A stretch of 64,000 bases of DNA from NCBI RefSeq assembly GCF_900113955.1, contig NZ_FORH01000004.1:124001-188000 (forward strand), in the 5' to 3' direction. A program made the position numbers and the translations under genes. The notes under the pieces are model-generated. The model was not told where the DNA came from and did not search any database. It was given only the letters and a program-made list of their open reading frames with translations. The stretch comes from Celeribacter neptunius (GTDB taxonomy: Bacteria > Pseudomonadota > Alphaproteobacteria > Rhodobacterales > Rhodobacteraceae). Positions 1 to 7,547 of this stretch are shown one piece after another (positions within the stretch are counted from its first letter, which is position 1; the number at the start of each line of letters is the position of its first letter).

Positions 1-43
1 CTTGAGGAAGCAATCGAGCTGGCCTCCAGAGCTTGATCCTGAC

Positions 44-70
44 GATGTGCCCCCATTGGCGGGGCACATC
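44..70. repeat. Perfect 10-bp inverted repeat with 7-nt loop
   Basis: GATGTGCCCC (44-53) is followed by a 7-nt loop and its exact reverse complement (61-70). It lies downstream of the leftward-reading tRNA-Arg, so it could be a transcript-end hairpin, but there is no T-run on either side. Nothing else convincing is seen in bases 1-150. Confidence 0.4.
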
Positions 71-150
71 ACAATTCAAAACGATTGCCCGACACAGGCG
101 GGTTGGGCCGCCGGCCGCGCGCGCCACAATACCAACAACACGGAAGGTGC

Positions 151-227
151 TGGCGATCCCGACAGGATTCGAACCTGTAACCTGCCCCTTAGGAGGGGGC
201 TGCTCTATCCAGTTGAGCCACGGGACC
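151..227 (-). tRNA. tRNA-Arg (anticodon CCT)
   Basis: On the minus strand the sequence folds as a 77-nt cloverleaf. The acceptor stem is GGTCCCG paired with CGGGATC, followed by discriminator G and an encoded CCA. The anticodon arm GCCCC-CTCCTAA-GGGGC presents CCT, which reads AGG. The T-arm contains the standard GGTTCGAATCC. Apparent protein-coding frames across this region are shadows of the tRNA. Confidence 0.97.
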
Positions 228-365
228 GCACGGCCTTCTCTTAGCCGGGCGTGAGGTCCCGGCACAAGAGGCAAGGTCGTTTTGTCAAAGGAAGCGGTTC
301 CGCGACGGCGCGCGCGCAGGGCGGCATGTGGCACGTGCGTAAGACTGGAAAGCGCGTAAAACAGG

Positions 366-402
366 AAAAGGGGGAGCGTTTTGGCCCACCACTCCCCCTT
401 TT
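366..402. terminator. Bidirectional terminator-like hairpin
   Basis: AAAAGGGGGAG (366-376) pairs perfectly with CTCCCCCTTTT (392-402) across a 15-nt loop. The flanking A and T tracts make it terminator-like in both directions. It is the main structure in the gene-free stretch 228-591, together with the operator at 498-509; no other gene or RNA is seen there. Confidence 0.6.
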
Positions 403-497
403 GACATCCGAAGCAGCGGGACCGCACAGGTCACGACCACTCCGGAGATTTGCATACGGCCCGCCCTCAGCCTCCCTGAAGAGGCGCGAAAAGAGCC

Positions 498-509
498 GTT
501 AGCGATAAC
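498..509. promoter_or_regulatory. Candidate GntR/LacI-type operator upstream of the LacI-family gene
   Basis: GTTAGCGATAAC is a near-palindrome with a central CG. It fits the pattern GTTANCGNTAAC, which is the core of the E. coli GntR box. It lies 82 nt upstream of the chosen start of the LacI-family gene, so autoregulation is the simplest reading. The site is seen directly; binding is inferred. Confidence 0.5.
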
Positions 510-591
510 ATAACCGCATTGCAACACATGGACAAGGTGGTTTTATGATGTAAACTGAGGCACATATTAAAGCATGCAGGAGGGTACGGTC

Positions 592-1650
592 ATGTCGCAG
601 GGTTCCGGGAAAACGCCAGCCAAAAGGCCATTGACCCTACGTGACGTGTCAGAAGCCTCCGGCGTCTCGGAAATGACCGTCAGCCGGGTGTTGCGCAATC
701 GCGGCGACGTCTCGGAAGCGACACGGACAAAGGTGCTCGAGGCCGCGCGTGAACTGGGCTATGTGCCCAACAAGATCGCCGGCGCTCTGGCCTCCTCGCG
801 GGTCAATCTGGTCGCGGTGATCATCCCCTCGATGTCGAACATGGTTTTCCCCGAAGTCATGACCGGGATCAACGAGGTGCTCGAGGGCACCGAATTGCAG
901 CCCGTCGTGGGCATCACCAATTACAAGCCGGAACGCGAAGAGGCGGTGCTTTATCAGATGCTGTCCTGGCGCCCGTCCGGCGTGATCATCGCGGGGCTCG
1001 AGCATACCGAAGCCGCCAAGGCGATGATGGGTGCCGCAGGCATCCCGATCGTCGAGATCATGGACACGGATGGCGAGGCGGTCGACTCGGCCGTGGGCAT
1101 TTCGCACCGCCGTGCCGGTCGCAAGATGGCCCAGGCGATCATCGACGCCGGTTACAAGCGGATCGGCTTTCTCGGCACCAAGATGCCGCTGGATCACCGT
1201 GCCCGCAAACGCTTCGAGGGCTTCACCGAGGTGCTGGCGAAGGCCAAGCTCGAGATTGCCGACAGCGAATTCTATTCCGGTGGCTCCGCACTCAAGAAAG
1301 GGCGCGAGATGACCGAGGCAATCCTCAAGCGCAATGAAGAGGAACCTCTGGATTTCCTCTATTATTCCAATGACATGATCGGCGCTGGTGGGTTGATGTA
1401 TTGTCTCGACAACGGCATCGATGTGCCGGGCGACATCGGGCTTGCCGGGTTCAACGGTATCGAATTCCTCGACGGCTTGCCGCGCAAGCTGGCGACGATG
1501 GATGCCTGCCGGGTCGAGATCGGTCGCGCCGCCGCCGAGATCATCGCCAAACGGGTCGAGGATGAGAAGGCGCCGACGGGCGAGATTATCACGCTCGAAC
1601 CCTCGCTCGACTATGGCGAAACTCTGAAGCGGAAAAAGAAACCGCTCTGA
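592..1650 (+). CDS. LacI-family transcriptional regulator, GntR-like
   Basis: The 352-aa protein has an N-terminal LacI helix-turn-helix (about residues 15-35, including VSEMTVSRVLR) and a hinge helix around KIAGALASS. A periplasmic-binding-protein-like effector domain follows. The middle (YKPEREE, MLSW, AGIPIVEIMD) follows E. coli GntR, the gluconate repressor, more closely than LacI or PurR, so a sugar acid is the likely effector, though this is not proven. The start at 592 is preferred over an in-frame ATG at 574 because GCAGGAGGG lies just before it. A GntR-box-like operator lies upstream. The next gene is ilvD; dehydratases of that family also include Edd of gluconate catabolism, but this neighbour reads as true IlvD. 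Confidence 0.88.
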   Translation: MSQGSGKTPAKRPLTLRDVSEASGVSEMTVSRVLRNRGDVSEATRTKVLEAARELGYVPNKIAGALASSRVNLVAVIIPSMSNMVFPEVMTGINEVLEGTELQPVVGITNYKPEREEAVLYQMLSWRPSGVIIAGLEHTEAAKAMMGAAGIPIVEIMDTDGEAVDSAVGISHRRAGRKMAQAIIDAGYKRIGFLGTKMPLDHRARKRFEGFTEVLAKAKLEIADSEFYSGGSALKKGREMTEAILKRNEEEPLDFLYYSNDMIGAGGLMYCLDNGIDVPGDIGLAGFNGIEFLDGLPRKLATMDACRVEIGRAAAEIIAKRVEDEKAPTGEIITLEPSLDYGETLKRKKKPL

Positions 1651-1803
1651 TCCGCGGGCGTTCCGGTAAGATTATTCATCCTCGCACAGGCCATCGTGAC
1701 TGGAAATGTCGCGCTGAAAGCCTTATTGAACGGCAACCCCGTGCCGCTGGCCCCGTGCCCGCGACGCGGGCCAAGTGACGTTACAGAAACGAAAGCCAAC
1801 ACC

Positions 1804-3648
1804 ATGCCCCATTACAGATCCCGCCGCTCCACCCATGGCCGGAACATGGCCGGTGCCCGCGGCCTTTGGCGCGCGACCGGCATGACCGACGGAGATTTCG
1901 GCAAGCCGATCATCGCGGTCGTGAACTCGTTCACCCAATTCGTGCCGGGCCACGTGCATCTCAAGGACTTGGGCCAGATGGTCGCGCGTGAGATCGAAAA
2001 CGCCGGCGGTGTGGCAAAGGAATTCAACACCATCGCGGTGGATGACGGCATCGCCATGGGCCATGACGGCATGCTCTATTCCCTGCCCTCGCGCGAGGTG
2101 ATCGCCGACAGCGTGGAATATATGGTCAATGCGCATTGTGCGGATGCCATGGTCTGCATCTCCAACTGCGACAAGATCACCCCCGGCATGATGATGGCGG
2201 CGATGCGGCTCAATATCCCGGTGATCTTCGTCTCCGGCGGGCCGATGGAAGCGGGCAAGGTGCAGATCGGCGATCTCGATCGTGCGGTCGATCTGGTCGA
2301 TGCCATGGTCGCCGCCGCCGATGACCAGTACACGGATGAAGAGGTCGATGCGTTTGAGCAGAATGCCTGCCCGACCTGCGGCTCCTGTTCCGGCATGTTC
2401 ACCGCCAACTCGATGAACTGTCTCGCCGAGGCGCTGGGTCTCGCTTTGCCGGGCAACGGTTCGACGCTCGCCACCCATGCGGATCGCAAGAACCTGTTCC
2501 TGGAGGCCGGGCGCAAGATCGTCGAGATCACCAAACGTCATTATGAGGGCGAGGAACAGGGGCTCCTGCCGCGCGAGATCGCGACGTTCGAAGCCTTTGA
2601 GAATGCCATGTCGCTCGACATCGCCATGGGCGGGTCCACGAATACGGTTCTGCACCTTCTGGCGATTGCCCATGAGGGCGAGGTCGATTTCACCATGCAG
2701 GACATCGACCGGCTGTCGCGCAAAGTGCCCTGTCTCTGCAAGGTCGCGCCGAACATTCACAACGTTCATATGGAAGACGTGCACCGCGCGGGCGGCATTT
2801 TCTCCATTCTGGGTGAAATGCAGCGTGGCGGCTTGCTCCATGGCGATGTGCGCACGGTACACAGTGACAGCATGGCGGCAGCGATTGCCAAATGGGACAT
2901 CACGGTCGCGAACAACCCCGAAGCCGAGCAGCTTTTCAAGGCAGCGCCCGGCGGCGTGCGCACGACGCAGGCGTTTTCGACCGAGAACCGCTATAAGGAG
3001 CTCGACACCGACCGTGAAGGCGGGGTGATCCGCTCCTGTGAACATGCGTTCTCGAAAGACGGCGGTCTGGCGGTGCTGTTCGGCAATATCGCCGAGCGCG
3101 GCTGTATCGTGAAAACCGCGGGCGTCGATGACAGCAACCTGACGTTCAGCGGCAAGGCGCATGTGTTCGAGAGCCAGGACGATGCGGTCGAGGGGATTCT
3201 CACCCGCAAGGTCGAGGCCGGCGAGGTGGTGATCATCCGCTACGAGGGGCCGCAGGGCGGGCCGGGGATGCAGGAAATGCTCTACCCGACTTCGTATCTG
3301 AAATCCAAAGGTCTGGGCAAGAAATGCGCGCTCTTGACCGACGGGCGGTTCTCCGGCGGCACTTCCGGGCTCTCCATCGGCCATGTCTCGCCGGAAGCGG
3401 CGGAAGGCGGGTTGATCGGTCTGGTGGAAGATGGCGACATCGTCGAGATCGATATCCCGAACCGGACGATCAATCTCGCGGTCGATGACGCCACGCTGGC
3501 GGCACGGCGCGAGGCCAAAGGTGCCCTGCCATGGAAACCGGCGGCAGAGCGCCCGCGTGCGGTGTCCACCGCGCTCAAGGCCTATGCCATGTTCGCCTCC
3601 TCGGCGGACAAGGGCGGGGTGCGCATCCTGCCGGACTCTGCCAAGTAA
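1804..3648 (+). CDS. ilvD: Dihydroxy-acid dehydratase
   Basis: The 614-aa protein has the length of E. coli IlvD. It dehydrates 2,3-dihydroxy acids to 2-keto acids in valine and isoleucine synthesis, in the cytoplasm, with an iron-sulfur cluster. Visible landmarks are [10 protein letters not shown] (Cys122), [17 protein letters not shown] (Cys189, 192, 195), LPGNGS, and the C-terminal [19 protein letters not shown]. The start at [12 protein letters not shown] matches the family N-terminus; the upstream in-frame extension to 1696 is unlike the family and was not used. The gene is monocistronic and followed by a strong terminator. The 153-nt gap before it shows no clear attenuator. Confidence 0.97.
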   Translation: MPHYRSRRSTHGRNMAGARGLWRATGMTDGDFGKPIIAVVNSFTQFVPGHVHLKDLGQMVAREIENAGGVAKEFNTIAVDDGIAMGHDGMLYSLPSREVIADSVEYMVNAHCADAMVCISNCDKITPGMMMAAMRLNIPVIFVSGGPMEAGKVQIGDLDRAVDLVDAMVAAADDQYTDEEVDAFEQNACPTCGSCSGMFTANSMNCLAEALGLALPGNGSTLATHADRKNLFLEAGRKIVEITKRHYEGEEQGLLPREIATFEAFENAMSLDIAMGGSTNTVLHLLAIAHEGEVDFTMQDIDRLSRKVPCLCKVAPNIHNVHMEDVHRAGGIFSILGEMQRGGLLHGDVRTVHSDSMAAAIAKWDITVANNPEAEQLFKAAPGGVRTTQAFSTENRYKELDTDREGGVIRSCEHAFSKDGGLAVLFGNIAERGCIVKTAGVDDSNLTFSGKAHVFESQDDAVEGILTRKVEAGEVVIIRYEGPQGGPGMQEMLYPTSYLKSKGLGKKCALLTDGRFSGGTSGLSIGHVSPEAAEGGLIGLVEDGDIVEIDIPNRTINLAVDDATLAARREAKGALPWKPAAERPRAVSTALKAYAMFASSADKGGVRILPDSAK

Positions 3649-3716
3649 TTCGGGCCGAGCAATCCGGGCAAGTGATCCGGTTAAATAAGGCTCTGATCCA
3701 GCCGAAAAGACACCAG

Positions 3717-3744
3717 ACGCCGCTCCATTCGGGGCGGCGTTTTT
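3717..3744 (+). terminator. Rho-independent terminator after ilvD
   Basis: ACGCCGCTCC pairs with GGGGCGGCGT (one T-G pair) around a 4-nt loop, followed by a T run. It sits between the convergent ilvD and META-domain genes. Confidence 0.85.
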
Positions 3745-3745
3745 G

Positions 3746-4645
3746 TCAGCGCCGCGCGGTGATCACCGCCTGATCAAGACTGTAAAGAACCAGCGCGCCG
3801 GTCTCGTCGATATCGAACCGATCGACGGATTGCAGAGCCGAGAGATAGCGTGTCTCCTGCGCCATCAGCGCCTCAGGACACATCATTCTGGTGCTGGCCA
3901 GAGGGCCAATGTCGAGCCCCTCGCCGGTCAGCCCCATCTGCCCCATGTAACGGTTGCAGCTTGCCTTGCCCGATAGATGACCATCGGCACCGACCAGAAG
4001 CGTTGTCTGACTGTTGTCCACCACCCCCTGCCCCATGATGTCTTCGATGCGCCATTCGCGCCCGGTCAACAGGTCCATCGTATTCCCGGCACAGCCGCGC
4101 AGGGTCGTGCCCTCGAGATCCAGCATGACCTGTTCCGGGTAGGGCCGCCCGGTCATGTCGTCATGGCAGAGCGCCTTTTCGACGGTGATCTCCATCTCCG
4201 GCAGGTCGTACCACAGCGCGCCGTCGCGCAGTTCCGCCTCCGGCGGGGTCAGTTCCAGCTCCCGTGTGCCATACTCCAACAGAGCTTTAAGCCTTCCGTC
4301 CGCAACGGTGATAAGCCAGCCCGGCTCATTGCCACGCGCCACCCATGGCCGTTGCGTCAGGGTACAGGATTGGGACGCGCCCCCGATCTCGAGGCTGGCC
4401 GCATCGCCCTTGATCCAGAATTCGACATCCCCCTCACCGCTCACATAGCGCGCACCGGAGGCTGAAATGGCCTGTGACAGGGGGATCTGATCCTCTCCGA
4501 GGGCGAGCACAGCCACCTCTTTCGCGAAACCGACAACGCCATGCTGCGCATCGCAGGCGACCCTGGTCGAAAACCCGAAGGGAACCTCCGCCACGGCGGG
4601 CGCGGCAAGCAGAGTGAAAATAAGGATATGCGAAAAACGGACCAT
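3746..4645 (-). CDS. Periplasmic MliC/META-domain protein
   Basis: The 299-aa protein starts with a signal peptide ending near AAPAVAEVPF. Three parts are visible. The first is a MliC-like segment (about residues 64-95, FWIKGDAASLEIGG then SQSCT), the fold of membrane-bound inhibitors of c-type lysozyme. The second is a COG3650-like segment (about 100-135, ARGNEPGWLI). The third is a C-terminal META/HslJ-like domain (about 190-297) with SCNRYMGQ and STRMMCPEA. No lipobox is seen, so it is probably a soluble periplasmic protein. HslJ-type META proteins are linked to envelope stress and drug tolerance, and MliC to lysozyme resistance; the role here is inferred. It is convergent with ilvD. Confidence 0.75.
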   Translation of the reverse strand: MVRFSHILIFTLLAAPAVAEVPFGFSTRVACDAQHGVVGFAKEVAVLALGEDQIPLSQAISASGARYVSGEGDVEFWIKGDAASLEIGGASQSCTLTQRPWVARGNEPGWLITVADGRLKALLEYGTRELELTPPEAELRDGALWYDLPEMEITVEKALCHDDMTGRPYPEQVMLDLEGTTLRGCAGNTMDLLTGREWRIEDIMGQGVVDNSQTTLLVGADGHLSGKASCNRYMGQMGLTGEGLDIGPLASTRMMCPEALMAQETRYLSALQSVDRFDIDETGALVLYSLDQAVITARR

Positions 4646-4710
4646 GGGTCACCTTCCTGTCAAACAATGCCTTGAGGAGGACAGGCGGCCCGCTCGCTGT
4701 CAACCAACGT

Positions 4711-5970
4711 TCATGCGAGCAATTGCGTGTCCGACTTGCCAGTGATCAGAGCGCGAAGGATCGCGCCCTCCTCCTGCGGCGTCGCGAAAGAGACTTCGGT
4801 GAATTGCTCCGTCCGGCCCATATGCGGGTTTTCCATTAGGATCACATGCTCACGACCAATCTGGGCCTGCAAATGCTTTTGCACCTGGGCATCGCCAGCG
4901 GCACGCAGACGGGCCGCACGCTCCTTGATCGCCTTGCCATTGACCTGACGCGGGATTTTCGCGGCCGGTGTGCCCTCGCGTTTCGAGTAGGGGAAGACAT
5001 GGAGCCAGGTCAGATCGCAATCGGTCACCAGTTTCAGCGAGTTTTCGAACTGCGCCTCGGTTTCGGTCGGGAATCCGGCGATGATATCGGCGCCAAAGGT
5101 CATCTCGGGCCGCAGCTTGCGCGCCTCTTCACAGAATCGGATCGCATCGTCGCGCAGATGCCGCCGGGCCATACGTTTGAGGATCAGATCATCGCCATGC
5201 TGCAAGGAGAGGTGCAGATGCGGCATCAGACGCGGCTCGGTCGCGATCGCCTGCATCAGCATCTCGTCGGCCTCGATGGAATCGATGGACGAGATCCGAA
5301 GGCGCGGCAGGTCCGGCACGAGTTTCAGAATGCGCATCACTAGATCGCCCAGGCGCGGCGTCGCCGGCAGGTCCGCGCCCCAGCTGGTCAGATCGACCCC
5401 GGTGAGCACAACCTCGTTGAAGCCCTTGTCCACCAGACGCTTGATCTGATCGACCACAACCCCGGCGGGCACGGAGCGGGAATTGCCGCGCCCGTAAGGG
5501 ATGATGCAGAAGGTACAGCGGTGATCGCAGCCGTTCTGCACCTGAACATAGGCGCGGTGACGCCCGAATCCGTCGATCAGGTGACCCGCGGTCTCGGTCA
5601 CCGACATAATGTCATTGACCTGAACGCGTTCAGTGTCGCCGATGAAATTCGGACCCATGCTCTGCCATGTCTCGGGCTGCATCTTTTCCGTGTTGCCGAT
5701 CACCAGATCGACCTCGCCCATGGTGGCGAAGGTCTCCGGCTCGGTCTGGGCGGCACAGCCGGTGACGATGATCTTCGCCTCCGGATTGTCGCGGCGAAGC
5801 TTGCGAATCTCCTGACGCGCCTTACGCACCGCCTCGGCCGTCACGGCACAGGTGTTGACCACCACGGCATTCTCGACGCCATTGGCTTCGGCCAATTCCT
5901 TCATCGCCTCGGTCTCATAGGCGTTGAGGCGACAGCCCAGTGTCGCAAAGATTGGCGGATTGGCGGACAT
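4711..5970 (-). CDS. mtaB: tRNA N6-threonylcarbamoyladenosine(37)-C2 methylthiotransferase MtaB
   Basis: The 419-aa protein is a radical-SAM methylthiotransferase converting t6A37 to ms2t6A37 in tRNAs reading ANN codons. The N-terminal UPF0004 domain carries its cluster cysteines Cys13 (TLGCRLN), Cys41 (NTCAVT) and Cys72 (VTGCAAQ). The radical-SAM motif CDHRCTFC supplies Cys148, 152 and 155. A TRAM-like C-terminus ends the protein. The motif set and length fit MtaB rather than MiaB or RimO. Its ATG overlaps the dapF stop in a TGATG arrangement, so the two genes are co-transcribed and translationally coupled. Confidence 0.95.
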   Translation of the reverse strand: MSANPPIFATLGCRLNAYETEAMKELAEANGVENAVVVNTCAVTAEAVRKARQEIRKLRRDNPEAKIIVTGCAAQTEPETFATMGEVDLVIGNTEKMQPETWQSMGPNFIGDTERVQVNDIMSVTETAGHLIDGFGRHRAYVQVQNGCDHRCTFCIIPYGRGNSRSVPAGVVVDQIKRLVDKGFNEVVLTGVDLTSWGADLPATPRLGDLVMRILKLVPDLPRLRISSIDSIEADEMLMQAIATEPRLMPHLHLSLQHGDDLILKRMARRHLRDDAIRFCEEARKLRPEMTFGADIIAGFPTETEAQFENSLKLVTDCDLTWLHVFPYSKREGTPAAKIPRQVNGKAIKERAARLRAAGDAQVQKHLQAQIGREHVILMENPHMGRTEQFTEVSFATPQEEGAILRALITGKSDTQLLA

Positions 5971-6803
5971 CAGACGCGCTCCAGAAAAGACGTGTCGAAC
6001 TCGGCCTTGAAAACGAGCTGAGTCGGGCCGGTCATCCAGACACCGTCATCGCGCCACTCCAGCGTGAGCCAGCCGCCATCGACCTCCATCCGCACTTTCT
6101 TGTCGGTGAGCCCGCGCAGCGAAGCGGCCACGGCGGTGGCACAGGCGCCGGAGCCACAGGCCAGCGTGATCCCGGTGCCGCGCTCCCAGACCCGCATACG
6201 AATCTCGTCACGCGACCGGATCTCGGCGAATTCCACATTGGTGCGCTGCGGAAACAGCGGATCGAATTCGACCTTGCGGCCCCAGCCGGGCACATCCACC
6301 GCTTTGATGTCCTCGACAAAGAACACCGCATGGGGATTGCCCATGCCGACGGCCACGGGTTCGCCCTCGAGCGGCAGAAATTCCGTATCGACCGGGTGCG
6401 ACAGCGGAACCTCGTCCCACATCAGCTGCGGATGCCCCATATTGACCGAGACCTCGTCGCCCATATCGCGGGCAATGAGAATGCCGCGCTCGGTGCGGAT
6501 CGTCACCTCGTCACGCCCGAGCTCATCAAGCATCAGTCGTCCGACACAGCGCGTGGCATTGCCACAGGCCCCGGCCCGCGAACCGTCGGAATTCCAAAAA
6601 TCGAGATCGATATCCGCCGCCTCCGAACTGCGAATCTCCGCAAGCTGGTCGAATCCCACGCCGCAATGGCGATCGCCGATGGCTTTGGCGAGATCGGGGG
6701 TGACCACAGCATCGCGCCCCCGTGAATCAATGATCACGAAGTCATTTCCCAGCCCGTGCATTTTCAGAAAGGGCAGGTTCGGAGGGGGCGTCTGTTGTTG
6801 CAT
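5970..6803 (-). CDS. dapF: Diaminopimelate epimerase
   Basis: DapF interconverts LL- and meso-diaminopimelate for lysine and peptidoglycan. The 277-aa reading begins at [20 protein letters not shown]. The two catalytic cysteines are in GACGNATRC and ACGSGACAT, and HGLGNDFV is the family N-terminal signature. A longer frame starting with TTG at 6839 is possible and has a purine-rich stretch before it, but the extra residues are not family-like. It is the first gene of the dapF-mtaB pair and overlaps mtaB by one base. Confidence 0.95.
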   Translation of the reverse strand: MQQQTPPPNLPFLKMHGLGNDFVIIDSRGRDAVVTPDLAKAIGDRHCGVGFDQLAEIRSSEAADIDLDFWNSDGSRAGACGNATRCVGRLMLDELGRDEVTIRTERGILIARDMGDEVSVNMGHPQLMWDEVPLSHPVDTEFLPLEGEPVAVGMGNPHAVFFVEDIKAVDVPGWGRKVEFDPLFPQRTNVEFAEIRSRDEIRMRVWERGTGITLACGSGACATAVAASLRGLTDKKVRMEVDGGWLTLEWRDDGVWMTGPTQLVFKAEFDTSFLERV

Positions 6804-6918
6804 GGCCGGGCATATAAACCTTGTTGCGACCTTTTCCAAGAAATTCTCTTTTCTGCTTGACGCCCCCGCTCAGCAACTGTAGTTCCCCCCGCACAGCCTC
6901 TCGGGGCTGACAGAGAGT

Positions 6919-6994
6919 GGGCCGTTAGCTCAGTTGGTAGAGCAACTGACTTTTAATCAGTGGGTCGCAGGTTCGAATCCTGCACGGCTCACCA
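6919..6994 (+). tRNA. tRNA-Lys (anticodon TTT)
   Basis: A 76-nt cloverleaf with acceptor GGGCCGT/ACGGCTC and encoded CCA. The anticodon loop reads CTTTTAA, anticodon TTT. Its 3' part, from base 6950 onward, is duplicated at 14136-14182, marking it as the integration site of the downstream element. The gene remains complete at the left end. Confidence 0.98.
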
Positions 6995-6996
6995 CT
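6950..6996. repeat. attL of the tRNA-Lys element
   Basis: A 47-bp stretch from within the tRNA-Lys anticodon arm to two bases past CCA, identical to 14136-14182. Sequence diverges immediately on both sides of the match. Confidence 0.93.
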
Positions 6997-7060
6997 TTCT
7001 TCCAGTAAGATCAAATGGTTAGGGGCAAAGACGCCCTATCACATCAGTTCCTGCTTTCTT

Positions 7061-7081
7061 TTCCGGAAGCAATAAGGAAGC
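7061..7081. repeat. Left arm-type repeat site
   Basis: TTCCGGAAGC is followed by 5 nt and a second GGAAGC. The same arrangement (dyad, GGAAGC-N5-GGAAGC) recurs at the other end of the element at 13984-14004. This resembles accessory (arm) sites bound by the N-terminal domain of tyrosine integrases. The repeat is seen directly; binding is inferred. Confidence 0.55.
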
Positions 7082-7395
7082 ATGCACAGGGAAGAAGCTG
7101 TGTGGCGAGGGAGCAACGGTGCCTCCATCTGGAATTCAGAGCGGCAGATACTCTGTCGCTCGACCGCGCTTTCCAAATTCTCAAATGACTATTTCGAGCG
7201 TTGTCTTGAATGCGCTCTTATTGAAGTTGATCGGAGTCGCTTCCTTGTCCGTCCTCAAGTTGGACCGGGTTCTAGTCGGCGGTGGAAGAAAAAACCGTGA
7301 CCGGTGAGTAGAATTAACGACAAGCCATAACTGTTGCGCCCCCGCAACATAGTAACCATTTTGCTCAATCTGCGGAAAGATCGTTTTCTTGCAAC
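7082..7395. other. Gene-free left end of the element
   Basis: No convincing gene is seen; the short frames lack a family signature or a good ribosome site. The one structure noted is an inverted repeat TGTTGCG-CCCC-CGCAACA at 7332-7349, which may be an operator or the hairpin of a small transcript. Confidence 0.4.
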
Positions 7396-7433
7396 CCATA
7401 CTTGTCCGTATACAATCCATACTAATTCGTATA
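7396..7433. promoter_or_regulatory. Two in-phase operator-like repeats upstream of the autotransporter
   Basis: The motif CCATACT-N4-CGTATA occurs at 7396-7412 and 7417-7433, a spacing of 21 bp or two helical turns. Each copy contains a small dyad ATAC-N6-GTAT. They lie 115-150 nt before the ATG at 7548. The layout suggests a dimeric regulator binding the same DNA face twice; the regulator is unknown. Confidence 0.5.
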
Positions 7434-7547
7434 GTCGCATAAGTGGGGCCGTATTTGGCCCCTGTCATGTTCGTTTAGATTTATGCTGGTTACTCTTAAC
7501 GCACAAAACGTTCCCAGTTCATGGGAAGAACACTCGCGGGGGATCAA

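Noticed and set aside
33-254. Apparent 73-aa and 80-aa proteins over the tRNA-Arg gene
   Set aside because: They are translations of the antisense of tRNA-Arg(CCT), a well-known source of false small proteins.
1723-3384. Long reading frame antisense to ilvD
   Set aside because: High-GC third-position bias keeps antisense frames open; ilvD on the plus strand is fully conserved and no family is seen in the antisense product.
7082-7300. Possible 72-aa gene near the left end of the tRNA-Lys element
   Set aside because: No good ribosome site or family, and it overlaps arm-like repeats and alternative short frames.
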